Positions 20,401 to 31,499 of a stretch of DNA of 64,000 bases are shown here, one piece after another. Origin of the DNA: Tigriopus japonicus (taxonomy: Eukaryota > Arthropoda > Copepoda > Harpacticoida > Harpacticidae). Within the stretch, counting starts at the first letter, position 1; each line of letters starts with the position of its first letter. The notes beneath the pieces were generated by a model. That model saw only the letters and a list, made by a program, of their open reading frames with translations. It had not been told where the DNA came from and searched no databases. Made by a program: the position numbers and the translations under genes. The DNA is taken from positions 1,048,010 to 1,112,009 of the forward strand of contig JAAGOF010000251.1 in assembly GCA_010645155.1 (NCBI GenBank), read 5' to 3'.

Positions 20401-23400
20401 ACATATTTTCCATCATCAGCATATGATACAGTCATATTCCGTCGAAAATCGTATCCCTGTGAAAATTCATTTTCAAAAAGGAGATCCCAACGCCTCAAAT
20501 TCCAATTCTTACCCTGGTTCCACTATGTTCGGCTTTGGATGTGTGATTGAAATAATCTTCTTGGCCATGCCAAAAACCTACATGGCTATCAAACCCACGA
20601 AAAGTTGGTGTATAGATCGCTCTGTGAGCACCTAGATGCCACTTTCCAACAATGTGTGTGGCATAACCAAAGTCCTTCTTCAAATATTCTGGCAAGAGTT
20701 GGAAAGTTAATGGCAAGCCTGAAGGTGTCATGGACCCTAAGAGGCTGTCCTGAAGTCCTAAAGATACAGAATAGTGGACTAAATATTTACATCTTAAAAA
20801 AGAGTATACCAAACCAATTTCTTCATGGAAGAATGAAGTCTTCCATCTCTATGTTTTTGTTGCCAGTTTGTATTTTTTGTACAATCTGGCAATAGAATTT
20901 GCACAATTTTCCCCATGAGTGTGTTTCATTTGCCTTTTTAATACTGATGTGTTTCGATTTGGATTTTTGGCAGAGTTTTGCCATTTTGTTTTTAGGGTCA
21001 AAAATCTGACCACAACTAATCTTTTAAACAGGCAATAGACCTTATCCGCCATAAAATATGGCAGCACTGCCAACTCGAAATCCATTTTTATAGCTATCGA
21101 TGAAACTCGAAATCGAACTAGTTCGAGTGTTGCCAAATTGGTCTCTGTTTAGGTCTTTTCAAAAAGTTCAATACAACCTGCCTTTTTTAACAGCAATAAA
21201 CTTCCAAGTCAAAACTGGCAGCACTCCTGGTTCGAAACACATCACTACTTTTCAGTGACTCATGCTGGGTTTGTGGGTGTTTTTTGCGTTCACAATCTAT
21301 CATAGATTTCAGTTTAGTCCCCAATTTCATGAGTTTGTGTATGGTTTCAAAACTCTTATTTTAATTTTGACTGAAATTTAGGAATGAGTTGAGCATTTGC
21401 CAACGAACCACCACATTCTTGGTTCTAATCCCGGGCTTGCAGGGTCTTAGTGGCCTGAGGTATTAAAGTGACATGTAGTAGCCCGGGCCCTTGACGGCTT
21501 AAGTGGGCGAGCATGGGGTCATTCCTGAGGGTAAGGTAAGGATTAATGCTTGTTATAGGATAATATCCAATAACCCCACGTTGCGGTCAGACCTGTGATG
21601 TAATTGTAATTGAAATTATAATTGCATTTCCAAGTAATTGTAATAAATTACATTTGACATCAGAGTAATTGTAATTGTGGTTGATTACATTTGAGCCCAA
21701 GTAATTGACATTTTGTCAATTACAAATTACAATTACTATGTAATTCACTTACATAAGAAGTTCTGGGATTAGAAATTTCGCAGATTTTCCCAGTCCTTCC
21801 AATATTCTTTGGTGGGTGAATTGATGCTCAAAAAGCTCACAGGTTTGTGATACTCTTTGCACATTTTGCATTTGGAAAGAAAGGAGTTCAAGCTTGGTTT
21901 GAAAAAATAATATAATTGAATGTAATTCAATTACATTTGCAAGTGATTATAATTAATGACATTTGGAAATAAAGTAATTAACCTTGAACAAAATTTCAGC
22001 TGATTCCACAAAATAAGCGCCTCTTGCGGTCAGATTGAGACATAGTTGCCAGCTAGAGAGTGGGTTTTGATGCCACCTTTGGCAAAACTGTGGAGAAATA
22101 GGCTTTTCCTTAGATGCTTACATTTCTTTGCAATGGCTTTATGATATCAAACTCTAACATTTCGAAGAAATGTTGATGTCTAGAAAATCTCTAACGGTTT
22201 GCCAATGAGTGGCATCAAAACACACTCGCTAGCTGGCAACCATGCCTCAATCTGACCGCAAGAGGCGCTAATTTGTGGAATCAGCAGAAATTTTGTTCAG
22301 GGTTCATTGTAATTGTATATAATTGCTTTTGAGACCAATGTAATTGTAATTAATTACATTTTAGAAGTAATTGACACAAGTCTGGTTGGGGACAGTCAGA
22401 TCGCAGCTGCGAAACTGCGTTCTGACTCCAAAACAAAACTATATTTAAACAATTCTTAAAGCTTGTCACAAAGCAACACTAAAAACCTAAGACCTACCTT
22501 AAAGTAATATGTAATAATGTAACTTTGTTTGAAGTCCAATAATTGCATTCATGTAAAATGAAAAACTTTGGTTTTTATTATTACATCAATCATTTTCAAA
22601 TAAAGCCATTAAGCCACCTACATAAAATTAAACAATATGTTTAGAAGAATTTTGTCAATTTTGTGCACCTTGAGTACTTTCTCTATCTTGACATTTCCCA
22701 TGTTAGCGGTCATTATCGTTGTATGCATTTATGTAGTTACATTCTTTATAGTAGCTTAATTAAGAATTATTTGTTAGGCGCATTGGTAAATCTTTCGTAA
22801 TCGTCGCAGGTCAAGATGGATCGACTGCCTTCAAAAAATGTTTAAACAATTGAGAAAAAGGTAAAGTCTTATATTTTGCGTGCTAGTGCCTTTTTCTAAG
22901 CATAAAACATATCTTAAATGTGAACACAATAGTACGTGACCTCGACCAATAAAGAAAGTTTGGTCCCTGAGGTCCCTGGGACCATACATATGGAGATGCC
23001 TTCGTCAGTCGAAAACAACGACGAGCTTGGTGTAAAAACAGTGACCAGTTGCTTTGACAAATCGTATGCAAATGCTCTCAAGAAGTCATACCCAAATGTT
23101 GTTCTTGATTTTGAGTGTTTAAATCATGAAGAACAGGTTTTGTCTCAAACCATGCTGGCTAATTTCTTGTTTCAAGACTTAGTGCTACAAAAAGAAAAAA
23201 TCAAAGCCTTGGTAATAATTGGCAAGGGAAAAATTGTCAAGGTTGTGACGAAGGAGTCAATCGATGTGAGCGCAAGATTTTCAAATCGATATGAAATTAT
23301 ACGATCGTATGAAGAAAAGAAATGGAAGTGCGTAGTGCGTGGGGCCTGTAAGTCATCTGTCTTGAGAATTCTTGGTGTCCCTTGCGAAATTACAGATGAG

Positions 23401-26400
23401 GATCTCATTGGACAGGTTGCTTGCTTCGCAGAAGTTTCTTCAAAAGTTGGGCGCGATAGATTTGGAGAAAAGGATGACCCGAGATTAATAGGCTGAACAA
23501 ATGGAAATCGAAGGGTGATGATTATCCCGAAAAAAGAAATACCGGACTTCCTCGTTGTAAACTTAAAGCGATTCCGTGTTCTCCATCGAGATCAATTGCG
23601 GCGATGTTTTCAGTGTAGACAAGAGGGACACATCAAAGCTGTTTGCCCTTCAAAGAGAACAACGGAAGTAAATCCCAAAGCGGAGACAATAAACGACAAT
23701 GGAGCATTTGCAGAAGTCGAAAATAAAGACCTTGAAATGGAGCTAAATACAGAGTTAGAGACGATTCGAAAAGTGCATGGAAATGAAAGCGACAGAGTTG
23801 GTCCCTTGCTGGGGGGGCTTGAAAGTACAGAAAACGGAAATGAAACAGAATCTAGAGAACACTCCAACAACTTAATCGAAACAAGGATCGAGACCAACCC
23901 AAAAACTGGAAGAGCGGAAGAATGCGCAGGAACAGCCTCCCTCCAAGCTCCATGCCGAAAGAACCACGCAAACGACTTAAACCATGCAGTACACGCTGAA
24001 AGTCTCAAAGACTTAATAACAAAAAAGAAAAGCGATTAAAAAAAACCGCCTCGACATGCCATGACAATATGATCAAAAATTGTTGCAAAGAAGAAGAAAT
24101 AACGATCCCTCTTGAACTCAACATGATAAAAAAAAGATTCGATGACTTTGCTAAAATTGCTATATACCAATTCTAGAAGTGTGGTAAATAAGTTTGGTGA
24201 CATATCGGTACTTCTCTCAACCGAGAATCCTGATGCCTTGTTGATCTCTGAGAGTTGGCTCCACTCTGAGATTAAGTCTTGTGAGTTGGAAAGACTTGAA
24301 TATTCCGTCGTGGCGAGGAAGGATCGTTATGACACAACTCGTGGAGGGGGCAGAGTCTTTGTTTTGGCAAGGGACTCATTGAGGTGTACAATGCTTCGTG
24401 TAGATTGTCCACAGGTGTGTGGATTTCGATTGGCTTCGTTTTCAATATTCTGTGCTTATCTTTCCCCCAACGCATCCCATCAAGAAAGGCTTGAATTGGC
24501 GACATTTTTGTCTAGAATTCCATCGAACTCCATAGTCCTTGACGACTTTAATCACCCAACGATCGACTGGATAAATATTCAAGGAAAAAGTTGTGGCGAT
24601 GCAGATCTGATTTGCGCAATAGAATCCGCTGGTTTGTCGCAACTTGTGGAGAAACCAACACACGATGCTGGTGGTATTCTTGACCTGGTGTTGTCAAATA
24701 ATCCTGATGCCGTAGAAACTGTCACAATAAGACAAGATCTCGCTCTTAGTGATCATTATCCAATCGTTGTGAAAATGTTCATGGAAGATGTCGTATAGAA
24801 ATCCACAAACCGAGTTCCAAACTATAGACGGGCAGATTTCGGTTCTTTTCGCGAATTCCTTGGAACTTTTGACTGGTTTCTAGAATTATCTAATGCCTCT
24901 GTGGAAGAGTGTTGGGCGAAATTTTTTACCAGGCTTAAAGAGGGTGAATTGGTGTTTGTTCCTTTTGCTTCTACTTGAAATAGATGGGACCCACCGTGGA
25001 TGAATTGTAATCTCAAAAAGCTAATCAAGAGAAAGACTAGAGCCTGGAAAAAGTACAAGCATTCTGGGGAAGATCAGCATCGAATCGTCTTCCAGAAGCT
25101 CAAATTAGAGTGCCAGCAAAGTGTCAAGGAAGCAAAATTGGCGTTTGAGGAACAAATCGCAAATGATCCGGAAAATAAGCGATTTTACGAATATTTGAAG
25201 TCGAGGAAGAGTCACCGTACTCAAGTCGGGCCATTGCTCAATAATGATGATCAACTACAAGACAACGATTCAGTAGTGGCAGACATTTTAAGTGACCATT
25301 TCGGTTCGGTGTTTTCGTCTCATGTGGAACCAGGGAAACCTATTAATTGGAGCAAGCGAGGGCTGAGGATGGCGCACATGGAAATCTCAGCAAAAGATGT
25401 GTTGGAATGTATTCGCCGAATGAAGCCGAGTCAGTCGAGTGGACCGGATGGGATATCGTCTTGCCTACTGAAGGGATTGGAAATGGCCGTGGCTGCACCT
25501 TTGGCTATCTTATTCAATAGGTCATTGGTGACTGGAATGATACCAAGTGGCTGGCGTTTAGCGGATATAGTCCCTTGGCACAAGGGTGGGAGCTCTCACA
25601 AGAAGGAGAATTATAGACCAATTTCCTTAACTTCGACGCCGGGAAAGGTGATGGAATCAGTTTTGAAGGCCAAAATATTGGACTACCTTGAATCCCAAAA
25701 CTTGATTTTGGAAGACCAGCATGGTTTTCGCCGGAATCGCTCGTGCCAATCAAACCTCATATTGCACCATGAATTTCTTTCGCGAGAAATGGATTGTGGT
25801 AAGGCGGTGGATACCATTTTCCTTACTTTTCCAAAGCTTTCGATAAAGTGCCCCATCGTAAGCTTCTTGAAAAGGTTGCCTCGTTGGGAATAGGTGGATA
25901 CGTCGGCCGCTGGATTCAGAACTGGCTTCAAGGACGGCAGCAACTAGTAATGCTAAACGGTCATCCATCCAAGTGGGTCTCTGTGACGTCAGGAGTGCCA
26001 CAAGGCAGTGTTCTAGGGCCTATTTTGTTTCTGATATTTGTAAATGATTTGAAATGTGGGGATTTAGGAAATGTCCTTAAATTTGCCAACCATACGAAGG
26101 TTTTCCGTTCGATTCAATCTCTGGAGGATGTTGCACATCTACAGAGAGCTCTTTACCGATTGAAAGATTGGACAATGTTAAACAAAATGAGCTTCAACAT
26201 CAAAAAATGCAAAGTGATGCGGATAAGGAGAAGCTTGTTCTCCCCAAGTTATACCCTTGATGGCACACCGTTGGAAGTTGTAAATGCCCACAATGATTTG
26301 GGTATCCTTGTGGATGATAAGCTTACATTTTCGGGGCATTGTTCAAGAACTGCTTCCAAAGCCATTGCCGTCCTTGCTATGATCAAAAGACAGATCGTCT

Positions 26401-29400
26401 CTCGGGCTCCTGATATCATGAAAAAAGTTTATATCACCTATGTCAGACCCATTCTTGAATATGCTACTCCAATTTGGTCCCCCTTCCAACAAAAGGACAT
26501 AGCCCGGATAGAGTCAGTACAACGAAGAGCTGCGAAGAATATACTTGGATTAAGAAGACTTCCCTATGAAACAGGACTTCAAAAATTAGAATTGAGATCG
26601 TTGAACAAGAGAAGAATTCGTTTTGACATTATTCAAGTGCATAAGCTTTTAAAAGGTGATGTAATCCAAACGGACATTTGGGCAAGTCGGCCTTTATTCA
26701 CATATGCTCACGAAGATTCTTCTCACAATACTCGTTTGGTTATTAACATGGGTTTGCGACAACCACGAGCAAAATTGCTAGCCAGAAAAAAAGCATTTTT
26801 TGTCCGTTCAGTGTTCATGTGGAACAATTTAGACCATCATTTAAGGGTTCAGGATTCAACCCTTCAATTCAAAAAATCCTTGAAAACTATTATGTGAGAA
26901 ACTTTTCACTCCATAGTTAAAAATGTTTATCGTTTGATCTCTTGAGTTTTGTGTGATCCTGGCAGTCATGTTTTACGGTTTAAATTGTCTCCTAGTTTTA
27001 CGTCTGCTCCCATCCAAATTTGATTTGTATCTTTTTATAACTTTTCTCAATTTCTTTTAACACTCACTGACCCTAAGTTATGTTTAAAAATGTTTTATAT
27101 TCCATACCCATTTAATCATAACCAATACTCTTTATACACCTTTTGGATGTTTGAGTGGTCATAAATGCAATACAATAAGTGATTTCTGCAGTCAAGGTTT
27201 ATGCTGAATTTTGAAGCTTTTCCCAAAATTTAGAACTTAAGAAAGAAAAAAGTAGTATTGGTAGTCGCTCGTCGTTGACTGTTGTGCAGGAATACCGCTT
27301 TCATAATACTATAGGATTTTTTGAAACTGATTTTCTTGGACTGGTTAATGCAACCTTTTCCAAAGAGCCAAACTAGACAACGAATGTTGCCCTCTTTTTT
27401 ATCAACCATCAAATGTAACACTTAATTTTCAGAGGGTTTTCTGTGACTCCAATCGCATCAGTCAAGGAGGACGGTATTACGTGGAGTGGGATCGAGCGAG
27501 GGCGCGTTACTGCGTTGGTGTGAATTTTTTTGTGTTGTTTCATTGTGTTAAGTCAAATATCTTCAAACTTCTGATCCACTGACTTGCTTTGTGATAGTTA
27601 TTGTCCATCTTTTGTTGAAAGCAACATTGTTTTTATCATTGGGATAGTTCAAGGACATTCTTCCCTTTGTACAATGATATGAATGTTCTTCTCTGTCTTT
27701 GTTTTTAGCACTTAATTGGGGTTCTAAAGCCAAAATAAGACTGTAAAGTGTTGAAAAAAGATGCAAAGAAGATTTTTTAGCATTCTACGAAGAGAAAGAT
27801 GCCCTTAAACAACCCCAATGATAAAAACAATGTTGCTTTCAACAAAAGATAGACAATCACTATCACAAAGCAAGTCAGTAGATCAGAAGTTTGAAGATAT
27901 TTGACTTAACACAATGAAACAACACAGTTTGAATTCTTTGAGAGACATCAATTGGGCATCAAATGATTGCTCATTGAATCCTTGTGGACTTTTGTTTTAT
28001 GACCTATGTCACTAAAACGACATTAATGCGAATTATATTGTATTTCTTCATTAACTCCAGGCTATCACGCAGGAAAATTCACACCAACGCAGTAACGCGC
28101 CCTCGCTCGATCCCACTCCAGGTAATACCGTCCTCCTTGCATCAGTAGAGTTAGCCAAGGATGACTCAACGAAGGATATATTGCAGAATACCACTTAAGG
28201 CCGAGTTACTACAATGAAAATTCAACGGAACATTTCCTGCTTTGAAATAACCTCTCATTTTAGTACAATGCCAGGCCTTAAGCTGTATTTCTGTAATTCG
28301 TCCTGAGAAATTAAGATGTCCTTGAGTAAGCCAAGAACAACAGAATTTCACTGGACTGGGAGGCTAACGAGAGGTATCATGATTTCTAGTTGGAACAGTT
28401 CAAGTACGTTCTTCTGCAAATGAGACCTTGCCTATGTTGATAAGAATACGTATTTCAATTTTCAGCTCAATCGAACGTCGGAGTCAAAAGTTATGCTCTC
28501 TCAAACTTCAATGCAAATCCTACCGAGAATGAATGAACGAGCCCTTTTCTGGTAATTGTTTTACCACAAAAGGGCGAATTCATTAATTCTATGCTCTCTT
28601 CAGTACATAAGTTTGAGAAGGCACAACTTTTTACTCCGTCATGCGATTGAGCTGAAAATTAAAATAAGTCGTCTACTGAATACAAGCCAGGTCTTGTTTG
28701 CAGAAGAACGCAATTGAATTAATCCTTCTGGTAATCATAATTCCCACCGTTAGCCTCCCACTCCAGTTTTCAGTGCTTCTTGAATTAGCTAATGTATTTG
28801 TCATCCGATCCTGCCAAGAAGGATTGTTTCAAGATTAGAGCATCAAACACACACATGCATTGTGAATGTTGAACGTGAAGCTAGTATATGAATAAACTAA
28901 TCACAAGTACATTAAACAATCCAAAATAACACTTTGAAATGAATCAAAAAATTGAAAAACTAATTGCTTTTGGATTCCATCACGAAAGAAGCTCGTGCTT
29001 AATAATATTAAAATTCTAATGCTCTCGTCCATTCAAAAATAGTTTTAAAAATTACTACACTTACTTTATATCTAAGATTGGATTTGGAGCATACGTGTCT
29101 TGTATATTTTAGCTCTGACCCAATTGAGATTGAAATATTGAGACATGGGTTATCATTCTTTTACCTAAATGAATGGGGTGCATGCCTGTTAAAAGGGCGC
29201 CTCGGCTGGGTGAACAAAGATGTAAGGTATAATAATTGTGAAGGATAACGCCACTGTAAGCTAAAGCATCAATATTCGGCGTGGGTATCTGATTCATTCC
29301 GTGGAAACCGACATCATTCCAGCCCTAGAATTATTGAGATGCAAATTTGTTTTCAAGTGCCAATTTGGAAGACTTGTGTCGTCTGATTTATCTTTCAAAA

Positions 29401-29737
29401 GAAATTATGGGCCAAGTAACTTGTTTTTTTTTAGACTTGGAACAAAGGGTTCATTTAAGCAACATTTTTGACCCGTTTTAGCCGTGTTGTCACTGTATTC
29501 TGGATTTCTCAGAAACAATAAAATATCTTGGGTGTGTATTTTGATGCAAAGTACTTATTTGTGCCATCAATTACTTACCAAGTCGTCAGCAAGAATGAAT
29601 ATAATGTGTGGGGGAGTTGGAATAGTTTTTGAGACGTTAATTTTTTGACTGGTTTTGGGATGAATCTGTAATTGAACGATGAATGTTGTAATTGAGAGAA
29701 TACACAAGTAATAACCCGTTCGGGAGACTCGACTCAT
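17492..29737 (-). CDS. Arylsulfatase B-like sulfatase, paralogue 2
   Basis: Eight exons on the minus strand: 29579-29737, 29165-29324, 20513-20757, 20216-20456, 19989-20146, 19794-19929, 19343-19689 and 17492-17815; 590 codons including stop, frame kept throughout. An N-terminal hydrophobic segment ([13 protein letters not shown]) is followed by [15 protein letters not shown], then [12 protein letters not shown] with Cys90 as the predicted formylglycine site, [32 protein letters not shown] and the C-terminal [13 protein letters not shown] and NNTWTNF. All catalytic motifs are intact. Intron 2 (20758-29164) is 8.4 kb and filled with transposons; the last intron (17816-19342) holds a hAT element. 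Compared with paralogue 1 it has an extra phase-1 intron after HLG and a different last intron. Expected role: sulfate-ester hydrolysis in lysosome or secretory route. Confidence 0.93.
17935..18751. mobile_element. Non-autonomous hAT-type element in the last intron of sulfatase 2
   Basis: Ends TAGGGACAGGAAGTTAAGACG and, inward from the right, TAGGGACAGGAACTTAACGCG. The flanking octamers ATCATGAG and ATTATGAG differ at one base. The interior is rich in degenerate AGACGAAAAAAGACGAATAA words near both ends, which look like subterminal repeats. No transposase. Confidence 0.8.
18820..18965. repeat. Fold-back repeat in sulfatase 2 intron
   Basis: AGAAGCATGAAAGAAGTATA on the left is answered by TATGCTTCTTTCATGCTTCT on the right, with a spacer near GATGGAGTGGAAA / TTTCTACTCCGTC that also pairs in part. 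Confidence 0.6.
20942..21247. mobile_element. Short hAT-type MITE in intron 2 of sulfatase 2
   Basis: Ends TACTGATGTGTTTCGA and, from the right, TAGTGATGTGTTTCGAAC. It is related to the 298-bp element at 58980-59277: both contain GGCAGCACTGCCA-like, ACTCGAACTAGTTCGA-like and TTTCAAAAA blocks. Flanks CTTTTTAA and CTTTTCAG are an eroded possible 8-bp duplication. Confidence 0.65.
21420..22440. mobile_element. Dispersed repeat split by a TAATTG-rich hAT-like insertion
   Basis: The outer repeat (21420-21590 and 22385-22440) resembles 45420-45540: shared GAGGGTGAGGTAA, ATGCTTGT, ATATCC and TCAGATCGCAGCTGCG. Between about 21586 and 22385 sits an insert with ends CAGACCTGTGATGTAATTG and, from the right, CAGACTTGTGTCAATTAC, rich in TGTAATTGTAATTAC words. 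Flanks GTTGCGGT and GTTGGGGA are a possible eroded duplication. Inside the insert, 21987-22085 and 22198-22295 are ~100-bp inverted arms (GCGCCTCTTGCGGTCAGATT and its complement). Confidence 0.55.
22936..24039 (+). pseudogene. LINE ORF1 (nucleic-acid-binding protein), one in-frame stop
   Basis: Two same-frame segments, 22936-23496 and 23515-24039, are separated by TGA at 23494-23496. Downstream of the stop is [14 protein letters not shown], a C-x2-C-x4-H-x4-C zinc knuckle. The N-terminal part ([17 protein letters not shown] and [20 protein letters not shown]) resembles ORF1 proteins of arthropod non-LTR elements. Such proteins coat element RNA. Acidic and polar low-complexity tail. Confidence 0.8.
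24142..26897 (+). pseudogene. LINE ORF2 (endonuclease-reverse transcriptase), stops, frameshift and altered active site
   Basis: Endonuclease part 24142-24798: [32 protein letters not shown] (consensus GDFN, first Gly is Asp here), [10 protein letters not shown]. In-frame stops at 24796-24798 and 24976-24978. RT part from 25000: [39 protein letters not shown] frameshift near 25848 moves to a second frame starting in [16 protein letters not shown] and continuing [20 protein letters not shown]. The metal-binding FADD box is FANH at 26082-26093, so both catalytic aspartates are lost. The C-terminal part ([27 protein letters not shown]) is typical of the CR1/Jockey group. Cannot encode an active enzyme. 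Confidence 0.88.
27463..28139. mobile_element. Long-inverted-repeat MITE, 677 bp, with 7-bp flanking duplication
   Basis: Ends CAAGGAGGACGGTATTAC and its complement. The outer ~65 bp of both ends match almost exactly (GGGATCGAGCGAGGGCGCG inside), and the inner arms (CATTGTGTTAAGTCAAATAT) also pair. The right arm carries ~150 bp with no partner. CATCAGT flanks both ends (27456-27462 and 28140-28146). No coding capacity. The superfamily is uncertain because a 7-bp duplication is unusual. Confidence 0.8.
28350..28775. repeat. Fold-back element with ~200-bp arms
   Basis: GGGAGGCTAACG, GTTCTTCTGCAAA, ATTTTCAGCTCAATCG and TCTCAAACTT on the left are answered in inverted order on the right, ending GTTAGCCTCCC. 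The centre lies near 28562. Its right arm shares ATTCTATGCTCTCTTCAGTA and adjoining bases, inverted, with 15065-15107 in the spacer of the inverted duplication. Confidence 0.75.
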
Positions 29738-30086
29738 ATTGAATCAGACGCAACAAATGTTCTGAATGACATTGAGTAATCGATAAAAACTAGAAATCCA
29801 GATTTGGCTCGTGTCGAGCATCAAGAAGTGCACGTGACTTTAGGTTAGGAGCCAATGATTGATACGATAATTTTTGAAATATTATATGCGTGAATGTAAA
29901 ACGCTGGCTTCGTTTTATTTTTGGTTCGACAAAATAATGACATGTTTTCTTTTCTATACAACCATGTTATATGATTTTTCCCAAATGGGAATGGGTTCAA
30001 AGTTGAGTTGGTTTGTACTTAAAACTATCTGAACTATTGTTGACAACTTTCGGTGAATGAAACAGCAGATCTTTAAACTACATATT

Positions 30087-31475
30087 TTATTGAAAGTTGT
30101 GAGAACAGCGATATTTAGGATCGGCTTTCAGTTCATCCGGGACCAAATCCCAAATCTTCTTAACCAACGATTTGTAGAGCCTCTTCATAGAAGCAAATGG
30201 CCTTGAGGTATTCACAACAATAATTCTAAAAGTGATTCAAAGAAAAGGCAAATAAGACGCAGAAATCATGTTTACGTAATACTTGCAGAGACATGATTGT
30301 ACTCTTCGAATGTCTGAATCAGCAGTTTGGAATACACTTACTGATCACTTGGCAAAGGAAATGTGGTATTTTTATGAACCAGCCAATCCTCATGAAGTCG
30401 ATGAATGTTCCACAAGAACTCTCTTGTGATATGCGATTCCTCTTTTCGTCCCCGACGTTTAATTCGTTCCAAAACAACATCTGGGTTCGATTGCAAATAT
30501 ACTGCAAGATATTGAGAGGTTGAGTGTCATGTTTGAAATGACTCCGCCGAAATCTTGACTAACCCGTTAGATCTGTGGAAATATCAATGGCTTCCATATC
30601 ATGAAACATGTTGTACCATTGGCTTAAGATGTTGTATTCTACGGGCTGGAGGTTGCCAGATCGGTAAAGGTTTTCAATGAACACAAATCGAGCACTTTGT
30701 AACGACCTTTCCATCACTTTAATCACTCCAAAGTTTCTCAAATGCTCTTGAAGCATAGTTAACTGAACATAAGATTCCTGAAAAATGGTAATTTATTAGG
30801 CGTTCAAATCAAGAGGTTCTTTCAGTGTACTTGAGCCATTCCCCATCTTTTTGGATCATTGTAAATCAGTTGCAGAAGGTCAGTTCCATTCAAATTAGTC
30901 CATTGATCAACAGGCTCAGTGAGAACATCCACCAAAGGATATACCTATAAAATGACAGCACTATCAACCAATCCAATCAGCATGAACTGGCGGAGTTAAA
31001 ACCTTACCTCAAAGGATTTCAAAAAAGTGCTTTTTCCAGTGCCAACGATGCCTTCGACATTTATCGTGAAAGGTTTATGCCTCCTCCTAAACTCTCGAGT
31101 TCCAGGAAATCTTATACTGTCCCACATGTTTGCCAATTCCGCATAAGAAACCACATCCCTAGAAATTTACTTGATTTATGAGGAAAAAAAATGTCAAGAA
31201 CACAAGGTTTGATTTGCTCACTCAAACTTGGAGATCTGATTGGCATCAATGGCAACACTGATTGTTCCACAAACCAAGCAAGTCAAGGTGAGCAGAAACT
31301 CCTTGGGATCCATAGTGATATCTTTTAGAACGTGTTTCTTCCTGGGAAGACTTTTAAATAATGACCTTCTTCGAATCGAAGACAAATGGCACTGGATGAT
31401 TCTATTTGTATCATGACCACGATAAATGAAGGAGGTCAATTGCAAATTGCTGACAAAGTATGAGGCCACTCTCAA
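30087..31475 (-). CDS. dNK: Deoxynucleoside kinase
   Basis: Six exons on the minus strand: 31222-31475, 31008-31158, 30831-30944, 30564-30777, 30342-30501 and 30087-30225; 343 residues. P-loop GIVGTGKST at residues 121-129; EPVDQW substrate motif; ERSLQSARFVFIENL (the ERS catalytic region); arginine-rich lid RIKRRGRKEESHI; then LHRLHEDWL-type helix (IHRLHEDWL). These match the insect dNK / vertebrate TK2 family, which phosphorylates deoxynucleosides to monophosphates in the salvage pathway using ATP. About 115 residues precede the P-loop, far more than in the insect enzyme; the first 21 residues lack acids and an internal Met55 could be another start, so a mitochondrial presequence or a shorter cytosolic form is possible. 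Introns are 53-116 bp. The gene appears intact. Confidence 0.92.
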
Positions 31476-31499
31476 GAAGATTTAATTGCTGAGAACGGA

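Larger units (their letters stand above)
22900..27180 (+). mobile_element. CR1/Jockey-like LINE, decayed, antisense in intron 2 of sulfatase 2
   Basis: It contains an ORF1 with a CCHC knuckle and an ORF2 with APE endonuclease and reverse transcriptase in the usual non-LTR order. Broken by three in-frame stops and one frameshift, and its RT active site is changed. The 5' end is not defined; the 3' end probably lies near 27177, where ATAAATGCAATACAATAA forms a short A-rich tail. No target-site duplication was found. It is opposite in direction to the host gene. Confidence 0.85.

Noticed and set aside
23610..24008. 132-codon minus-strand ORF across LINE ORF1
   Set aside because: Antisense shadow of the CCHC-knuckle ORF on the plus strand.
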